DNA from: Rheinheimera pacifica
Lineage (GTDB): Bacteria > Pseudomonadota > Gammaproteobacteria > Enterobacterales > Alteromonadaceae
Assembly (NCBI RefSeq): GCF_024809855.1
Contig: NZ_JANUEM010000016.1
Coordinates: 1-64,000, forward strand
DNA: 64,000 bases
Direction of reading: 5' to 3'
Notes under the pieces: generated by a model
What the model saw: the letters and a program-made list of their open reading frames with translations, nothing else
Told to the model about the DNA's origin: nothing
Database searches by the model: none
Shown here: positions 19,654 through 28,590 of the stretch, piece after piece
How positions within the stretch are numbered: the first letter of the stretch is position 1
Layout: each line of letters opens with the position of its first letter
Position numbers and translations under genes: made by a program

Positions 19654-20655
19654 ATGAAACAACTACTGCTTGTCTTACTAATGCTGAGTTCTGCCGGTGC
19701 CATGGCATCAAAAGCGCCGATAGGTATAGTGATCCACGGTGGCGCCGGCACCATAAACCGCGACAGTATGACACCAGCGCAGGAACAAGCCTATCACGCT
19801 ATGTTAACTCACGCAGTTAATCAGGGATACGCAGTGCTGGAGCGGGGTGGTTCCAGTTTAGATGCGGTAACAACAGCAGTAATGGTATTAGAAGATTCAC
19901 CACTGTTTAATGCCGGTAAAGGTGCGGTGTACACTTTTGATGAAAGCCACGAGCTGGATGCCTCTATTATGGATGGCCGGGATCGCAGCGCGGGTGCTGT
20001 TGCCGGTGTCACCAATGTAAAAAACCCAATATTGCTGGCGCGGGCAGTAATGGAGAAATCAGACCATGTCATGTTATCCGGTAAAGGTGCAGAACAATTT
20101 GCCAAACAGCAGAAACTGGAGCTGGTAGATAACAGCTATTTTAATACCCCATTTCGCTACGAAGCCTTACAACGGGCAAAACAGGCTATAGCACCGCAGC
20201 CGCATCAGGCGGCAGTACCTTATGATCCGGCCTGGAAAATGGGTACCGTAGGAGCGGTTGCAATAGATCGCAAGGGTAATTTGGCAGCAGCAACCTCAAC
20301 CGGCGGTATGACAGCAAAGCGCTATGGCCGTATTGGTGATGCACCTGTTATTGGTGCCGGTAACTTTGCCGACAATAAAAGTTGTGCTGTATCAGCCACC
20401 GGCCACGGCGAGTTTTTTATCCGTTATCAGGTTGCCGGCGATATTTGTGCCAGAGTGAAATACCAGAAAAAAACGGCCGCCGTGGCAGCAAAAGAAGTGA
20501 TGGCAGAACTGAAAGCTGTTGGTGGTGATGGCGGCGTTATCGTGGTTGATAGCAAAGGGCAATTAAGCTGGACCTTTAATACTGAAGGAATGTACCGCGC
20601 ACTTAAAGCCGAAGGCGGGCAGGTTGTCAGCGAGATCTTTGCTGCTAAAAGCTGA
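19654..20655 (+). CDS. iaaA: Periplasmic isoaspartyl peptidase / L-asparaginase (Ntn hydrolase)
   Basis: 333 aa with a cleavable signal peptide (about 1-19, ending GAMA). The plant-type asparaginase fold is shown by IHGGAGT at the mature N-terminus, FNAGKGAV, and the autoprocessing site KMGTVGAVA, whose Thr becomes the nucleophile of the beta chain. It removes isoaspartyl residues or hydrolyses asparagine; the export signal suggests use of extracellular peptides. Divergent from the TPR lipoprotein. Confidence 0.9.
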   Translation: MKQLLLVLLMLSSAGAMASKAPIGIVIHGGAGTINRDSMTPAQEQAYHAMLTHAVNQGYAVLERGGSSLDAVTTAVMVLEDSPLFNAGKGAVYTFDESHELDASIMDGRDRSAGAVAGVTNVKNPILLARAVMEKSDHVMLSGKGAEQFAKQQKLELVDNSYFNTPFRYEALQRAKQAIAPQPHQAAVPYDPAWKMGTVGAVAIDRKGNLAAATSTGGMTAKRYGRIGDAPVIGAGNFADNKSCAVSATGHGEFFIRYQVAGDICARVKYQKKTAAVAAKEVMAELKAVGGDGGVIVVDSKGQLSWTFNTEGMYRALKAEGGQVVSEIFAAKS

Positions 20656-20730
20656 TTTTGCAGCAAAGCGGTTAAATTCGGCTAACCTTAATAAGAGCCT
20701 GATGCTCAGCAATACAGTGCAGGGGGAAGC

Positions 20731-21150
20731 ATGGATTTACTAAAAGTGGCAGATTATATGAACCGGTATCCGGTTACGTTTACTGCTGATATGCCGGTAG
20801 AAATGGCCGTAGCCCGTTTAATTAAAGGCCGGCAGACCGGTGGGCCTGTAATTGATGAACAGCGTAAAATAGTGGGTTTTATCTCAGAGCAGGATTGTCT
20901 GCAACGCATGCTGATGTCTACTTATCATGATCAGCAGGCGTCAAGAGTAGCTGATGTGATGAACCCCGCTGTGTTAACGGTAAAAGGCTATGACGGTATT
21001 ATCGATTTAGCGCAAATCATGTTAAAAGCTAAACCTAAGTTGTACCCGGTGGTAGACGATGATGGCTATTTACTTGGCATTATTACCCGCTCAGATGTAC
21101 TGGGAGCCATCGATAAAGAGCTGCATTCGCATTATGGTAATGTAGGATAG
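20731..21150 (+). CDS. CBS-pair protein
   Basis: 139 aa consisting of two CBS motifs (about 5-60 and 72-132) and little else: VADYMNRYPVTFTADMPV, GGPVIDEQRKIVGFISEQD, and VADVMNPAVLTV, LYPVVDDDGYLLGIITRSDVLG. Such stand-alone pairs bind adenine nucleotides and modulate partners. GGGGAA is found 8 bases before the ATG. Followed by a terminator-like hairpin at 21193. Confidence 0.9.
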   Translation: MDLLKVADYMNRYPVTFTADMPVEMAVARLIKGRQTGGPVIDEQRKIVGFISEQDCLQRMLMSTYHDQQASRVADVMNPAVLTVKGYDGIIDLAQIMLKAKPKLYPVVDDDGYLLGIITRSDVLGAIDKELHSHYGNVG

Positions 21151-21192
21151 CGTTAAGCGCTGGATTTTTACCTGCTGCTCTTGGTAGCATGG

Positions 21193-21221
21193 CGCCCTCT
21201 GTTAACGAGGGCGTTGTTTTG
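21193..21221 (+). terminator. Terminator-like hairpin between the CBS gene and hrpA
   Basis: CGCCCTC (21193-21199) and GAGGGCG (21207-21213) form a 7-bp stem with a TGTTAAC loop, followed by TTGTTTTG. The right arm also supplies GAGG, the only good ribosome binding site for hrpA, 8 bases before the TTG at 21219. Terminator and translation control are both possible. Confidence 0.5.
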
Positions 21222-24200
21222 TCTGAAGCTGTTATCTCCGTATCTGAACTTATTTCCCGTATTCCCGCTTGTCTGTTAAAAGACCAGTTTCGTCTGCGCC
21301 GGCGTTTGCATAACTGCAAAAACCTGGCTGAAGAAGCAAAAATATCGCAGTTGCAGCGTATAGCTGCGGACATTACCCGTTCGCAAATGCAACGCACGGC
21401 CAGGCTGGCTGCGTTGCCCAAGGTAAATTACCCGCCACAGCTGCCGGTATCAGAAAAAAAAGACGATATCAAAGCCGCTATTGCCGCTAATCAGGTGGTG
21501 ATTATTGCTGGCGAAACCGGCTCGGGCAAAACCACGCAAATCCCGAAAATTTGCCTGGAGTTAGGCCGTGGCGTAGCCGGTATGATAGGCCACACCCAGC
21601 CCCGGCGTTTAGCTGCACGCAGTGTTTGTGATCGTATCGCTGAAGAATTGCAGTGCCAGGTGGGTAGCCAGGTTGGTTATAAAATCCGTTTTGGTGATCA
21701 CACCAGCGACAATACCTTTATTAAACTAATGACCGACGGTATTTTACTGGCTGAAATCCAGCAAGACCGCTTTTTAAACCAGTACGACACCTTAATTATT
21801 GACGAAGCGCACGAGCGCAGCCTGAATATCGACTTTTTACTCGGTTATCTAAAACAACTGCTGCCGAAACGGCCTGATCTCAAGCTGATTATCACCTCAG
21901 CAACTATTGATCCGCAGCGTTTTTCCCGGCACTTTTTTAATGCACCTGTAATTGAAGTGTCTGGCCGTACTTTTCCGGTAGAAACCCGCTACCGGCCGGT
22001 AACTGAGCAGGACGACAAAGACGCCGACCAGCTACAGGGCATTTTTGACGCTGTAGAAGAGTTATACCGTGAGCCACCTGGCGATATTCTGATTTTTTTA
22101 AACGGTGAGCGTGAAATCCGCGATACTACCGACGCGCTGGAAAAACTCAAACTGCCACATACCGAAGTGCTGCCGCTGTATGCCAGATTAAGCGCGGCCG
22201 AGCAAAACCGTATTTTTCAAAGCCACGCCGGGCGGCGCATTGTGCTGGCTACCAATGTGGCTGAAACTTCACTGACGGTGCCCGGCATTCGCTATGTGAT
22301 AGACCCCGGTACTGCGCGCCTATCGCGCTACAGCTATCGCTCCAAAGTACAACAATTGCCGATAGAAGCGATTAGCCAGGCCAGTGCCAACCAGCGTAAA
22401 GGCCGCTGTGGCCGGGTAGCAGCCGGTATTTGTATCCGGCTGTACAGTGAGGAAGACTTTAACGGCCGCCCCGAGTTTACTGATCCGGAAATACTGCGCA
22501 CTAATCTGGCGTCCGTTATTATGCAAATGCTAGCGCTGGGCCTTGGCGATATTGAAGCCTTTCCGTTTTTGCAAAAACCGGACAGCCGCTTTGTTAACGA
22601 TGGTATAAAACTGCTGGAAGAGCTGGGTGCCATCCCGCTAAACCGCAATAAGCAGGGCTTGCAACTAACAGAGCTTGGCAAAAAGCTGTCGCGGCTGCCG
22701 ATCGATCCGCGCCTGGCGCGCATGGTACTGTTTGGTGCCGACAACGGCACACTAACAGAGTTACTGGTGCTTTCAGCTGCGCTGTCCATTCAGGACCCGC
22801 GCGAGCGTCCATTAGACAAACAGCAAAAAGCCGATCAGTGCCATGCCCGTTTTGCCGATCCGGATTCCGACTTCGCCGCCTGGCTTAAGCTATGGCAATA
22901 CCTGCAAGAACAACAAGAGCAGTTAAGCAATAACCAGTTTCGCCGTCTGTGTCGCCAGGAGTTTTTAAATTACCTGCGGGTACGCGAATGGCAGGATCTT
23001 ACCGGCCAGCTTACCCAACTTATGCAGGAGCAAGGCTATCAGCTAAACCAGCAAACTGCCGGTTATCAGGCTATTCACCAGGCCGTGCTAAGTGGCTTGC
23101 TCGGCCAGGTCGGCTTTAAAGACTCAGAAGCCGATTATTTAGGCCCGCGGCAAACGCGGTTTTATGTATTTCCGGGCAGCCATTTATTTAAACGCAAACC
23201 CAAATGGGTGGCAGCAGCGGAGTGGGTAGAAACCAGTAAGTTGTATGCCCGCACGCTGGCTAAAATTGAACCGGAGTGGATAGAGCCGCTGGCAGAACAT
23301 TTGGTGACGCGCAGTTACAGTGAGCCGCATTGGGAGAAAAAGCGTGGTGCGGTTATCGCATACGAGCAAGTCAGTTTATACGGTTTGGTTATCGTGCCCA
23401 AACGCGCTGTGCTGTACAGCAAAATTGACCCGGCAGTGTGCCATACGCTGTTTGTACGCGAAGCGCTGGTGAACCAGGAACTGGGTACTAACGACAGCTT
23501 TTTACAGCATAACCAGCGCTTAATTGACGATGTGACCGCACTGGAAGAGAAATCACGCCGGCGTGATATTCTGGTTGATGAAGACACCCTGGCGGCGTTT
23601 TATACCGGGCGTGTACCACAATGGGCGAATAACCGGATAGATTTTGCCAAATGGTGGAAGAAAAAGCGTAGTGAAGATGCCGGCTTTCTTAATTTTGATC
23701 CCGACAGCCTGCTTAACCGCGATGCCAGTGATATTACCGCCGATAAATTCCCCGAAACCTGGCGTCAGGGCAATTTAACCTTACCGTTGGAGTACCATTT
23801 TGCCCCCGGTGAGCCGGACGATGGCGTCAGCGTTATTATTCCACTGGCGCTGCTTAACCAGTTGGATGATAACGGCTTTGACTGGTTGATCCCGGCACTG
23901 CGTCACGAATTGCTGGTGGCATTAATTAAATCACTGCCTAAGCAATACCGGCGTAACTTTGTACCGGCGCCCAACTATGCCGATGCATTAATGCAAACGC
24001 TGAACCCGGATAAAGGCCGGTTACTTGACGTTATTAGTTCGCGCTTAAAGCGGATGTCCGGCGTAACGATTCTGGAAGATGCCTGGGATTTAACCAGCCT
24101 GCCGCCGCATTTAAAAATGAATTTTAAAGTAGTAGATGAAAAGGGCATAACCTTACGCCAGGGCCGCTCGCTGAATTTGCTAAAACAGGGCTTACAAGGT

Positions 24201-25106
24201 GAAGTACAGCAAAGCTTAAGCCAGGTTGCCGAGCAGGGGATAGAGCAGGATCAATTAACCCAGTGGAGCTTTGGCCAACTGCCACGCGAATACGTTAAGT
24301 TGCAGGCCGGTTATGAAATTAAAGCCTTTCCGGCCTTAGTGGACGAGCGTGATTCTGTGGCCATAAAGTTACTGGATAATCCGCAGCAGGCGCTGGAAAC
24401 CACTAAACAGGGATTGCGGCGCTTACTGCTGCTGAATATTCCGTCACCGGTAAAATACCTGCAGGAATCCTTGCCGAATAAAGCCAAGCTGGGGCTGTAT
24501 TTTAATCCGTTTGGGCGGGTGTTAGAGCTGATAGATGACTGTATCGCTGCCGGTGTTGATGCTTTTATTGATAACGAAGCATTGCCGCAAAATGAGCCGC
24601 AATTTATTGCATTAAAAGAAAAAGTGCGTGCAGAGCTGGGCGACAGCGTGGTGACCATAGCACTTAAAGTAGAACAAATCTTAACCCTGTGCCATGACAT
24701 ACAAAAGCGTTTAAAGGGCAAAGTCGATTTGGCGCATGTGCAGTCACAGGGCGATATTAAGCAGCAACTGAATGAGCTGATTTTTAAAGGCTTTGTCAGT
24801 AAGCACGGTGCCGCGCGGCTGGACGATATAGTGCGTTATTTGCAGGCTATGCAAAAGCGGCTGGAAAAACTGCCGGTTGATCCACAGCGCGACCGCTTAT
24901 TGATGCACGAGTATCAAAAAGCCTTTGATAGCTACAACAATCTGTTAGGTAAATTTGCCGGCAGCAAAGTACTGCCTGAGCCGGTGCAGGCAATTTACTG
25001 GATGTTGCAAGAGCTGAAAGTATCTTTGCATGCCCAACAGTTGGGCACGCCTTATCCGGTATCGGTGAAAAGAGTACTGCACGCAGTGAACGAAGCTAAG
25101 GTGTAA
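21219..25106 (+). CDS. hrpA: ATP-dependent RNA helicase HrpA
   Basis: DEAH-box helicase of about 1295 aa (E. coli 1300). Walker A is GETGSGKTTQ, Walker B is DEAH in IIDEAHERS, motif III SAT, and motif VI QRKGRCGR. The large C-terminal OB/HA2 and DUF3418 regions are complete. HrpA resolves ribosome collisions and processes mRNA. I prefer the TTG start at 21219: GAGG is 8 bases upstream and the length before the conserved RRLH block fits E. coli; the ATG at 21189 has no ribosome binding site and lies before a terminator-like hairpin. Confidence 0.94.
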   Translation: MSEAVISVSELISRIPACLLKDQFRLRRRLHNCKNLAEEAKISQLQRIAADITRSQMQRTARLAALPKVNYPPQLPVSEKKDDIKAAIAANQVVIIAGETGSGKTTQIPKICLELGRGVAGMIGHTQPRRLAARSVCDRIAEELQCQVGSQVGYKIRFGDHTSDNTFIKLMTDGILLAEIQQDRFLNQYDTLIIDEAHERSLNIDFLLGYLKQLLPKRPDLKLIITSATIDPQRFSRHFFNAPVIEVSGRTFPVETRYRPVTEQDDKDADQLQGIFDAVEELYREPPGDILIFLNGEREIRDTTDALEKLKLPHTEVLPLYARLSAAEQNRIFQSHAGRRIVLATNVAETSLTVPGIRYVIDPGTARLSRYSYRSKVQQLPIEAISQASANQRKGRCGRVAAGICIRLYSEEDFNGRPEFTDPEILRTNLASVIMQMLALGLGDIEAFPFLQKPDSRFVNDGIKLLEELGAIPLNRNKQGLQLTELGKKLSRLPIDPRLARMVLFGADNGTLTELLVLSAALSIQDPRERPLDKQQKADQCHARFADPDSDFAAWLKLWQYLQEQQEQLSNNQFRRLCRQEFLNYLRVREWQDLTGQLTQLMQEQGYQLNQQTAGYQAIHQAVLSGLLGQVGFKDSEADYLGPRQTRFYVFPGSHLFKRKPKWVAAAEWVETSKLYARTLAKIEPEWIEPLAEHLVTRSYSEPHWEKKRGAVIAYEQVSLYGLVIVPKRAVLYSKIDPAVCHTLFVREALVNQELGTNDSFLQHNQRLIDDVTALEEKSRRRDILVDEDTLAAFYTGRVPQWANNRIDFAKWWKKKRSEDAGFLNFDPDSLLNRDASDITADKFPETWRQGNLTLPLEYHFAPGEPDDGVSVIIPLALLNQLDDNGFDWLIPALRHELLVALIKSLPKQYRRNFVPAPNYADALMQTLNPDKGRLLDVISSRLKRMSGVTILEDAWDLTSLPPHLKMNFKVVDEKGITLRQGRSLNLLKQGLQGEVQQSLSQVAEQGIEQDQLTQWSFGQLPREYVKLQAGYEIKAFPALVDERDSVAIKLLDNPQQALETTKQGLRRLLLLNIPSPVKYLQESLPNKAKLGLYFNPFGRVLELIDDCIAAGVDAFIDNEALPQNEPQFIALKEKVRAELGDSVVTIALKVEQILTLCHDIQKRLKGKVDLAHVQSQGDIKQQLNELIFKGFVSKHGAARLDDIVRYLQAMQKRLEKLPVDPQRDRLLMHEYQKAFDSYNNLLGKFAGSKVLPEPVQAIYWMLQELKVSLHAQQLGTPYPVSVKRVLHAVNEAKV

Positions 25107-25185
25107 CAATGCCGATATGTTAACGCCTACTTTACACCGGCGATGGAAAGTTCTATAACTAACCCTGACGTAGTTAGGAGGTATT

Positions 25186-25485
25186 ATGCTGACAAAAGGC
25201 GACAACCGGCATTATTTCAGGATGATGGTCAATGCTGATGTAAAACTGATGATTAATGACCCTGAAACCGGGCGGGTGATTGACGGCATTTGCCGTGATT
25301 TAAGTGCATCAGGCATGTCAATTGAAGTGGATGAACCGCTGGAAATGGGTACGCTGATCCGGGTACGGCTTGATTCTGCCAATGCCAGCATACCGCCGCT
25401 GGATGCAAGTGCGAAAGTGATGCGCTGCAGCCAGGAAAGTGAAGATATTTATCAGTTAGGTTTAGCTTTTATGGAGCTAAATTAA
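25186..25485 (+). CDS. PilZ-domain c-di-GMP receptor protein
   Basis: 99 aa, essentially one PilZ domain. The c-di-GMP binding motifs are present: RxxxR as RHYFR near residue 8 and DxSxxG as DLSASG near residue 39. A strong AGGAGG sits 6 bases before the ATG. It stands alone with a bidirectional terminator after it. Partner unknown; single PilZ proteins act on flagella, pili or exopolysaccharide. Confidence 0.9.
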   Translation: MLTKGDNRHYFRMMVNADVKLMINDPETGRVIDGICRDLSASGMSIEVDEPLEMGTLIRVRLDSANASIPPLDASAKVMRCSQESEDIYQLGLAFMELN

Positions 25486-25496
25486 AAACAGCCAAC

Positions 25497-25522
25497 AAAA
25501 AAGCAGCCAAAGCTGCTTTTTT
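25497..25522. terminator. Bidirectional terminator
   Basis: AAAAAAGCAGC and GCTGCTTTTTT pair around a CAAA loop. The T run on the plus strand ends the PilZ transcript and the A run gives a T run on the minus strand for the convergent yceI-like gene. Confidence 0.88.
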
Positions 25523-25550
25523 GCATTATGGGGTTAGCCAACCTGGGCTT

Positions 25551-26120
25551 TTACTGTTGGTTAAAGCGCACAGTAAAACTAACCGGTACTAAAGTGTCAA
25601 TACTCTTAAGCCCTGCCAACTCCTGCAATTTGGCTACACCGTCAAGGAGTTTAAAGCTGCCGGTATTTAACATCAGTGGTGCTTCAGTTGTCGCCTGAAG
25701 GGTATTGGCACTGAGCCTGGTAATACGTAGCTTGGCATTTAACGCCGCTGTTTCTGTGGCTATGGTAACGTTAAGTGGCAGCTCTAGTAACATACTGTCG
25801 CGAATTGCAAGGTTGGCTAGCGCATCTTGTTTTAACTCTGCAGATACCGTAATGGCGGAAAATTGCTCAGCCTGCAGCACATACTGCCATATCCGCTCGT
25901 TACGGATTGGGATCAGTGTTTCCAGGCTATTTACCGGAATACTGATGTTAACCATGCTGCCATCCCAGTTGCCGCTTAACTGTTTAAATTGATGTGTTTC
26001 AGCGACTACCTCATTTTTTACCGATACAAAATGCAGGCTGGACTGGCTGTTATCTAACTGCCAGTTGGCAGCAGAAACCAGACTGCTGCTAAATGCTAAG
26101 GCAAGGGTGAATAGTTTCAC
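25551..26120 (-). CDS. YceI-family periplasmic protein
   Basis: 189 aa with a short signal peptide (to about residue 17, LVSAA). The mature part has the YceI lipocalin-like pattern: WQLDNSQSSLHFVSVKN, then VNISIPVNSLET, and the C-terminal VPVSFTVRF. Members bind isoprenoid-type lipids in the periplasm. Monocistronic, convergent with the PilZ gene. Confidence 0.85.
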   Translation of the reverse strand: MKLFTLALAFSSSLVSAANWQLDNSQSSLHFVSVKNEVVAETHQFKQLSGNWDGSMVNISIPVNSLETLIPIRNERIWQYVLQAEQFSAITVSAELKQDALANLAIRDSMLLELPLNVTIATETAALNAKLRITRLSANTLQATTEAPLMLNTGSFKLLDGVAKLQELAGLKSIDTLVPVSFTVRFNQQ

Positions 26121-26190
26121 GTTGTTTCTCCAATGATGACAATTTTATGTCAGCATACCCCAAAGCTATGCTGTTACCCAAGATCTAATA

Positions 26191-27411
26191 TCAGTAGATT
26201 TTACACACTAAGCCTTTGAGGTAGCTGCCTTCCGGGTAAAAGCTGGCTATTGGATGGTCGCTATCCTGGCTGAGCTTTTCAATAAACAAACAGTCACGTT
26301 TGGCATCCAGTGCGGCATCGGCAACAATTTTCTGAAACAAGCTATCTTCCATCAGGCCTGAACAGGAAAAAGTAAGCAATAAGCCGCCGGGTTTAACAAT
26401 TTGCATGGCTACCATATTAATATCTTTATAACCGCGGCAGGCACCCATTAATTGCGCTTTGCTTTCAGCAAATTTGGGCGGGTCCAGGATCACCATATCA
26501 AACTGTTTACCTTGCTCGCGATACTGGCGCAGCAGTTTAAACACGTCAAATTTAACGTTATCTATTTTTGACAGATCAAGCTGGTTAAGCTCTGCATTTT
26601 TCAGTGCTGTACTCAGCGCCAGCCCGGATAAATCAGCATTGGTTACCTTTTGCGCACCACCTTGCAAGGCTGCTACACCAAAAGTACCGGTATAGCTAAA
26701 GCAATTCAGTACGGTTTTATTTTTGGCATAACGTTTGGCTGCAGCCCGGCTGGCCCGTTGGTCCAGATAAAAGCCGGTTTTATGGCCCTGCATAACATCA
26801 ACCAGTAACGACATACCGTGTTCTTTAATTACCACTTCGCCGTTATTACGCGGCAAATGCAGCCAGCCGGTAACCGGTTGTAAGCCTTCTTTTTTGCGCA
26901 CATCGACATCAGAGCGCTCATAAATACTGTGCTCAGGAAACAGTGCTATCAAAGCCTGCACTATAGCATCGCGCCAGGCATCGGCACCGGAAGATAACAA
27001 CTGGCACACCAGTATGGTGTCGTATTTATCGATGGTAACACCAGGTAAACCGTCAGATTCTGCTGCTACAACCCGTAAACCTGTGGTCTGGTTAAGGTCA
27101 AAAAGCTCAGTGCGTAACTGCCAGGCCCGGGCAATACGGCGCTGAAAAAATGCGGCGTCTATTTGCTCTTGCGGATTAAAGCTCCATACCCGCGCCCGGA
27201 TCTGCGACTCGGCAGAGTAAGCACCATAGCCCAGCCATTCACCTTTGCTACTGACAATCTCAATTGTCTGGCCATTGGCCGGATTACCACTGATACTTTT
27301 TACTGCTTTGGAGAATATCCACGGATGCAGCCGTTTTAACGACTTCTCCCGGGTTTCCTGCAGAGTTAACCGGGGTAATACAGATGAGACTGAAGGCTTA
27401 TTCATGGGCAT
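26191..27411 (-). CDS. rlmI: 23S rRNA (cytosine(1962)-C5)-methyltransferase RlmI
   Basis: 406 aa (396 in E. coli). N-terminal PUA domain (about 10-85, [14 protein letters not shown]), then a Rossmann SAM domain with [23 protein letters not shown] and the catalytic Cys in FSCSGLM. Methylates C1962 of 23S rRNA. The ATG two codons later (27405) is an equally possible start; neither has a clear Shine-Dalgarno. Confidence 0.93.
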   Translation of the reverse strand: MPMNKPSVSSVLPRLTLQETREKSLKRLHPWIFSKAVKSISGNPANGQTIEIVSSKGEWLGYGAYSAESQIRARVWSFNPQEQIDAAFFQRRIARAWQLRTELFDLNQTTGLRVVAAESDGLPGVTIDKYDTILVCQLLSSGADAWRDAIVQALIALFPEHSIYERSDVDVRKKEGLQPVTGWLHLPRNNGEVVIKEHGMSLLVDVMQGHKTGFYLDQRASRAAAKRYAKNKTVLNCFSYTGTFGVAALQGGAQKVTNADLSGLALSTALKNAELNQLDLSKIDNVKFDVFKLLRQYREQGKQFDMVILDPPKFAESKAQLMGACRGYKDINMVAMQIVKPGGLLLTFSCSGLMEDSLFQKIVADAALDAKRDCLFIEKLSQDSDHPIASFYPEGSYLKGLVCKIY

Positions 27412-27511
27412 TTATACACTGTGCTAGACTAAAGGCCGCATTGTAGAGAAGCGCTGCCCAAAGCTAAAGCACAATTTAAGCTAAAGCAGCCAATTTACTA
27501 AGGAGTCAGTT

Positions 27512-28507
27512 TTGGTCAGCATCCCCGCCACTATGCAGGTTATCGCCGTAGAAAACGCCGGTAAAGACAGCACATTGCGTATCGAACAGCGTGCAGTACC
27601 ACAACCTTCGGCAGAACAGCTGCTGGTTAAAGTGGCGGCTGCCGGTGTCAACCGGGCAGATTTAATGCAGCGTCGTGGCTTGTATCCGCCACCAGAGGGC
27701 GAAAGCGATATTCTGGGGCTGGAAGTAGCCGGTGTGGTTGTTGCTGCCGGGCCACTGCATAAAAGCTGGTTGGGTAAAGCGGTGTTTGGTTTGGTGCCGG
27801 GTGGAGGTTATGCTGAATATGCATTATTGCATGCCGGGCATGCTATGGCCGTGCCTGCCGGCTACAGCATGGCAGAAGCTGCCGCAACGGCAGAAGTATT
27901 TTTAACGGCTTATCAGCTGTTGTGCAGCATCGGCAACCTGCAAACTAACCAACGGGTGCTTATTCATGCAGGTGCCAGTGGAGTAGGTACCGCCGCCATA
28001 CAATTGGCTAAAGCCCTTGGTGCAAAGGTAGCAGTTACGGCCAGCAGTGCAGATAAGTTGGCAGTATGCACTGCATTGGGGGCCGACCTGACAATAAACT
28101 ATAAAACAAACGCTTTTGAACAGGAACTAGCCAGCCAATGGCCGCAAGGCCTGGATTTAATACTGGATCCGGTGGCAGGCGGGTATATCAGCCGCGAAAT
28201 TCCGTTACTGGCAATGGACGGCAAAATCGTGCTGTATGCCATGATGGGTGGGCATGACATACCGCAACTCAATTTAGCACCTTTGTTTAAACGCCGTGGC
28301 CAGCTGATATGCTCTACCTTGCGTAATCGCAGTAACCGGTATAAAACTAATCTCACTCAGGCGTTTAGTCAGGCTTTTGCCAGGATGCTGGCGCAGCGCC
28401 AGATACAGCCGGTACTACAACAACAATTTGACTGGCGCCAGGCACAAATTGCGCATCAGCTTATGGCCAGTAATGCCACCAGTGGCAAGCTTGTGTTAAC
28501 ATTCTGA
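27512..28507 (+). CDS. NAD(P)H-quinone oxidoreductase, zinc-independent alcohol dehydrogenase family
   Basis: 331 aa medium-chain reductase resembling human PIG3 and E. coli Qor: GroES-like N-domain (GVNRADLMQRRGLYPPPEG) and Rossmann motif GASGVGTAAIQLAKALGA. The structural and catalytic Zn cysteines are absent, as in quinone reductases. I keep the TTG start at 27512 because AGGAG lies 6 bases upstream; ATG at 27533 is the alternative. Divergent from rlmI. Confidence 0.87.
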   Translation: MVSIPATMQVIAVENAGKDSTLRIEQRAVPQPSAEQLLVKVAAAGVNRADLMQRRGLYPPPEGESDILGLEVAGVVVAAGPLHKSWLGKAVFGLVPGGGYAEYALLHAGHAMAVPAGYSMAEAAATAEVFLTAYQLLCSIGNLQTNQRVLIHAGASGVGTAAIQLAKALGAKVAVTASSADKLAVCTALGADLTINYKTNAFEQELASQWPQGLDLILDPVAGGYISREIPLLAMDGKIVLYAMMGGHDIPQLNLAPLFKRRGQLICSTLRNRSNRYKTNLTQAFSQAFARMLAQRQIQPVLQQQFDWRQAQIAHQLMASNATSGKLVLTF

Positions 28508-28590
28508 TTTGCTGAAAACCTTTTCCTGCCCGCACCTCGTTTTGTGTTAGCCGGGCAGTGCGCATATTGTAACAAGGACGCCTTACCAGA

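Noticed and set aside
19478-19774. 99-codon N-terminal extension of the TPR lipoprotein
   Set aside because: It runs into the divergent iaaA gene and would bury the lipoprotein signal peptide.
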